Source: Atribacteria bacterium SCGC AAA255-G05 (GTDB lineage Bacteria > Atribacterota > Phoenicimicrobiia > Phoenicimicrobiales > Phoenicimicrobiaceae). From it: a stretch of 7,049 nucleotides of DNA. A model generated the notes under the pieces. That model made no database searches, had not been told where the DNA came from, and saw nothing but the letters and a program-made list of their open reading frames with translations. Positions within the stretch are counted from its first letter, which is position 1, and the number at the start of each line of letters is the position of its first letter. Shown in pieces: positions 5,013 through 7,049 of this stretch. The stretch covers positions 1 through 7,049 of the forward strand of contig ASPA01000088.1 of NCBI GenBank assembly GCA_000405605.1. The letters are read 5' to 3'. A program made the position numbers and the translations under genes.

Positions 5013-5782
5013 AGTTAAATAAGATGCAGAAGGATAAAAATCTTGTATTACGTGTAGAAGATATACACAAATGTTATGGAAAAGAAGAGATATTAAAAGG
5101 GATTTCTTTTGAAATTAAAAAAGGAGAGACTAAAGTCATTATCGGTCCTTCGGGGAGCGGGAAAAGCACCCTGCTTCGCTGTATCAATCAATTGACTATT
5201 CCGGACAAAGGCAAAATCTGGTTAGAAAACGAAGAAGTAACCCATGATAAGAAGGATATTAATCGATTTCGCCAGAAAATGGGTATGGTTTTTCAGGATT
5301 TTAATTTATTTGATCATTTAAATGCTTTAAAGAATGTCGAAATAGGATTAATTAAAGTAAAGAGTATGGGGAAAGATGAGGCTAGACAAAAAGCGATAGA
5401 AGAATTAAAACAAGTTGGTTTAGAAAGGCAAGCCGATTTATATCCTGCACAACTTTCGGGAGGACAAAAACAAAGAGTATCTATAGCCCGAGCTTTAGCG
5501 ATGGACCCCAAAGTGATGCTTTTTGATGAACCTACTTCAGCACTTGACCCGGAACTAATCGGGGAAGTGTTAGAAGTAATAAAAAAATTAGCTCTTAGTG
5601 GGATGACTATGGTGGTGGTTACTCATGAAATGGGTTTTGCCCGTTCGGTAGCAAATGAGATAATATTTATGGAAAATGGGAAAATATTGGAAAGCGGAAT
5701 ACCTTATCAACTTTTTAATAATCCCAAATATGAACGTACCAAGCGATTTCTTAATAAAATAACTGAGTTATACGGAGAGTAG
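5009..5782 (+). CDS. Amino acid ABC transporter ATP-binding protein (GlnQ/HisP type)
   Basis: The cytoplasmic ATPase that drives the importer, 257 residues. All motifs are intact: aromatic A-loop Y23, Walker A GPSGSGKST (46-54), Q-loop Q96 in VFQDFNLF, and signature LSGGQ (149-153). Walker B VMLFDEP (169-175), D-loop SALD (177-180) and switch H206 in VVVTHEMGFA complete the set. The wording around Walker B and the HEMGFAR segment is typical of the polar amino acid subfamily. The GTG at 5009 overlaps the preceding TGA (GTGA), which points to translational coupling, with a G-rich ribosome site at 4997-5004. The ATG at 5024, preceded by AAAGGTG, is an alternative giving 252 residues. No mechanosensing or regulatory C-terminal domain is present. 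Confidence 0.93.
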   Translation: MKLNKMQKDKNLVLRVEDIHKCYGKEEILKGISFEIKKGETKVIIGPSGSGKSTLLRCINQLTIPDKGKIWLENEEVTHDKKDINRFRQKMGMVFQDFNLFDHLNALKNVEIGLIKVKSMGKDEARQKAIEELKQVGLERQADLYPAQLSGGQKQRVSIARALAMDPKVMLFDEPTSALDPELIGEVLEVIKKLALSGMTMVVVTHEMGFARSVANEIIFMENGKILESGIPYQLFNNPKYERTKRFLNKITELYGE

Positions 5783-5793
5783 AGTGAAAGAAG

Positions 5794-6459
5794 ATGAATG
5801 AATTTTATTATTTTATTCGAAATATTCTCTTACCCCCTTTATTAGAAGGCACATTAGTTACAATTAAACTAATAATTTTGTCCATCCCTATGGGTTTTAT
5901 TTTAGGGGTTTTGATAGCTGTGGGGAGAGTATACGGGAATAAAATTATTTCCGCGCTATGCACTGTTTATGTGATTTTTTTTCGTGGCACTCCTTTATTG
6001 GTACAGCTTTTTATCCTTTATTATGGTTTACCCTCTGTCGGTATTTTCTTTTCTCCTTTTGCAGCTGCAGTTATTGGCTTTATTCTTTGTAGTTGTGCCT
6101 ACCATTCCGAATATATAAGAGGGGCACTGCAATCGATTAAGAGTGGCCAAATGATGGCCGCTGAAGCTCTGGGGATGACCAGGCTTAAAGCCATTTTATA
6201 TATTATTCTCCCTCAGGCCTTAAGAAGGGCTATTCCAGGTTGTTCCAATGAAATTATTTATTTAGTAAAATATTCTTCACTTGCTTTTATGGTTACTTGT
6301 GTAGAGTTAACCGGGGCGGGGAAAATTATCGCTTCTCGCTATTTTGCCTATACAGAAGTTTTTTTAGTAATAGGAGTAATATATCTATTAATGGTTTCTG
6401 TAGTTACTAAATTACTTAATATGTTAGAGAGAAAATTAGAAATTCCCGGATTGGGATAA
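5794..6459 (+). CDS. Amino acid ABC transporter permease 2 (HisQ/HisM/GlnP type)
   Basis: The second membrane subunit, 221 residues, presumably pairing with the product of 4335-5012 as a heterodimer in the manner of HisQ-HisM. FFRGTPLLVQLF lies at 62-73, and the EAA loop at 113-149 has the standard core AAEALGMTRLKAILYIILPQAL. About five hydrophobic spans are visible. The IILPQALR segment is identical in both permeases, and the N-terminal part aligns almost without gaps, so they look like old duplicates. It starts 11 bases after the ATPase stop, with a weak GAAAGAAG ribosome site. It is the last gene of the operon. A separate homodimer assembly with the same ATPase is possible but less likely given one binding protein. 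Confidence 0.9.
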   Translation: MNEFYYFIRNILLPPLLEGTLVTIKLIILSIPMGFILGVLIAVGRVYGNKIISALCTVYVIFFRGTPLLVQLFILYYGLPSVGIFFSPFAAAVIGFILCSCAYHSEYIRGALQSIKSGQMMAAEALGMTRLKAILYIILPQALRRAIPGCSNEIIYLVKYSSLAFMVTCVELTGAGKIIASRYFAYTEVFLVIGVIYLLMVSVVTKLLNMLERKLEIPGLG

Positions 6460-6484
6460 TTATTATAAAGGCGAAATATAAATA

Positions 6485-6512
6485 TTTTAAAAAAATTCCC
6501 ATTTTTTTAAAA
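6485..6512. terminator. A/T-only 12-bp palindrome after the importer operon
   Basis: TTTTAAAAAAAT (6485-6496) and ATTTTTTTAAAA (6501-6512) are exact inverted arms around TCCC. It begins 26 bases after the permease stop, so it may mark the end of the operon transcript. A stem of only A-U pairs is weak, which keeps the terminator call uncertain. It lies just ahead of the -35 of the element at 6518-6542. Confidence 0.35.
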
Positions 6513-6517
6513 AAAGA

Positions 6518-6542
6518 AGGACTTTTAAAATTTATGTAGTAT
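6518..6542 (+). promoter_or_regulatory. Weak sigma-H-like promoter without an obvious gene
   Basis: AGGACTT (6518-6524), an 11-base spacer that starts TTAAAAT as in the other copies, and GTAGTAT (6536-6542) followed by AATATAAA. The -10 part departs from GAAT, so the match is weaker, but spacing and spacer wording agree with 910-934 and 3344-3368. An overlapping TATAAT (6540-6545 region) could serve a housekeeping sigma factor instead. No gene follows before the insertion sequence. Confidence 0.4.
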
Positions 6543-6643
6543 AATATAAATTAAAAGTAGAATTTATTTTTATGTTTTTTATTTGATGGATTTTGATATT
6601 TAAAAATTAAACAAATCTTAGATGGCGATTCTGTTTAAAAAGA

Positions 6644-6688
6644 GTAAAGTATAATATGGTTACTACCCAAAAAGTACCCATACTTTAC
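6644..6688. repeat. Bulged inverted repeat GTAAAGTAT/ATACTTTAC
   Basis: GTAAAGTAT (6644-6652) and ATACTTTAC (6680-6688) are exact inverted 9-mers. An inner pairing of GGTTACT (6658-6664) with AGTACCC (6673-6679) is possible with one bulged T, so the whole can form a long interrupted hairpin. Two tandem 10-mers starting ATAGTAT follow at 6691 and 6701. No T tract follows. It could be a regulatory hairpin or an old element end. Confidence 0.5.
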
Positions 6689-6736
6689 AAATAGTATTCG
6701 ATAGTATCAAACAACCTATTTAAATTATTTACTCTA

Positions 6737-7049
6737 TGTACCTTGAAAACTTAATCAGCAAAAATGGATAAAACCCAGTCTTTTCTAATCTGAAGATGAG
6801 CCTGAAACAGGCCCCTGACAGATAAAAGTTTGACAGGCTAAAGGTAAGAGTCATAATAGCTATATTATGGTGATAACTATGAATGACTCACAATTAAGCA
6901 GTATTGTTGAAGTAAAGAGGTTTTTGAAAGAATCGGAGGTAATAGAATTTAAAAAGAGATTCCGGAAGGATGCATATGAATGGATAGAAGAGGCACTGGA
7001 AAGGTTTGATTATTTATACTTGTGCAAGAAAGAAAAAGGTTTAATAAAG
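6737..7049 (+). mobile_element. Probable left end and leader of an insertion sequence (continues past the window)
   Basis: The transposase-like frame at 6879 has a 140-base leader that differs in style from the neighbouring DNA. TGTACCTTGAAAACTTAAT (6737-6755) is a candidate terminus, because many DDE elements begin with TG. The leader holds a hairpin GCCTG-AAA-CAGGC (6800-6812) and a further CAGGC (6834-6838) able to compete for the same arm. The exact boundary cannot be proven without the right end and target duplication. Confidence 0.35.
6879..7049 (+). CDS. N-terminus of a probable DDE integrase/transposase (partial, runs off right edge)
   Basis: Fifty-seven codons stay open to the window end. 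The sequence MNDSQLSSIVEVKRFLKES, then EFKKRFRKDAYEWIEEALERFDYLYLCKKEKGLIK, matches the N-terminal pattern I know from a group of integrase-core (rve/IS481-like) transposases. Those start with a 'QL-x-x-I-x-x-hydrophobic-K-x-F-L' helix, then a 'Y-x-W-I-E-x-x-L-x-R-F-x-Y' helix and a K-x-x-K-G-hydrophobic turn ahead of a helix-turn-helix. The DDE catalytic domain is beyond the edge. In-frame starts also exist at 6867 (ATG) and 6870 (GTG). The ATG at 6879 is preferred because GGTGA lies five bases before it. Whether the gene is intact cannot be told. Confidence 0.55.
   Translation, partial: MNDSQLSSIVEVKRFLKESEVIEFKKRFRKDAYEWIEEALERFDYLYLCKKEKGLIK

Larger units (their letters stand above)
6460..6878. 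other. Non-coding region downstream of the importer
   Basis: No credible gene is seen in this 419-base stretch: all ATG frames close within a few codons. It contains an A/T-only palindrome, a weak sigma-H-like element, a bulged inverted repeat, a short tandem repeat and the probable leader of an insertion sequence, each listed separately. Confidence 0.65.

Noticed and set aside
6737..6755. TGTACCTTGAAAACTTAAT as part of an rRNA operon leader
   Set aside because: CTTTGAAAACT-like strings occur near rRNA genes of Firmicutes, but no rRNA, tRNA or boxA-type context is present. The position fits an insertion-sequence end better.

Overview
The window is AT-rich DNA from a low-GC, probably anaerobic bacterium. 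The combination of an NAD synthase of the type familiar from clostridia and related anaerobes, an M55 D-aminopeptidase, a DUF4342 protein and strong AGGAGG-type ribosome sites suggests a Firmicutes-like or Atribacterota-like lineage. No marker gene fixes the taxonomy, so this is inference.

Layout. Bases 2-100 hold the last codons of a protein resembling the C-terminus of IS200-like/REP-associated (Y1) transposases. Bases 101-960 contain no credible gene. They hold decaying intergenic repeats: hairpins with about 10-base arms and a constant 7-base loop, two identical 17-mers, and one REP-like palindrome (GTCATTCCCGC type). Next come nadE (988-1935, +) and a convergent small DUF4342 gene (1961-2200, -). 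A second REP-like cluster (2278-2339) follows, then a dppA-like M55 D-aminopeptidase (2466-3266, +). The main block is a complete polar amino acid ABC importer: periplasmic-type binding protein (3475-4248), permease (4335-5012), ATPase (5009-5782) and second permease (5794-6459). A perfect 16-bp inverted repeat lies between the binding-protein gene and the first permease gene. The right end (6460-7049) is structured non-coding DNA followed by the first 57 codons of a probable DDE integrase/transposase, so an insertion sequence appears to begin here and run off the window.

How the parts may work together. The M55 enzyme would release D-amino acids from small peptides, possibly from recycled cell wall, and the importer would take up amino acids. 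The intergenic region upstream of each plus-strand block (nadE, dppA, importer) carries one AGGAWWT-N11/12-GTMGAAT element. This matches the sigma-H (Spo0H) promoter consensus of Bacillus, and the spacing equals that of the spoVG promoter as I recall it. A fourth, weaker copy lies downstream of the importer and now faces only the insertion sequence. The minus-strand DUF4342 gene has instead an ordinary extended -10 promoter. The shared promoter architecture is the most interesting signal. No wholly new system is evident: the genes belong to known families, and the novelty is in the regulatory elements and repeats.
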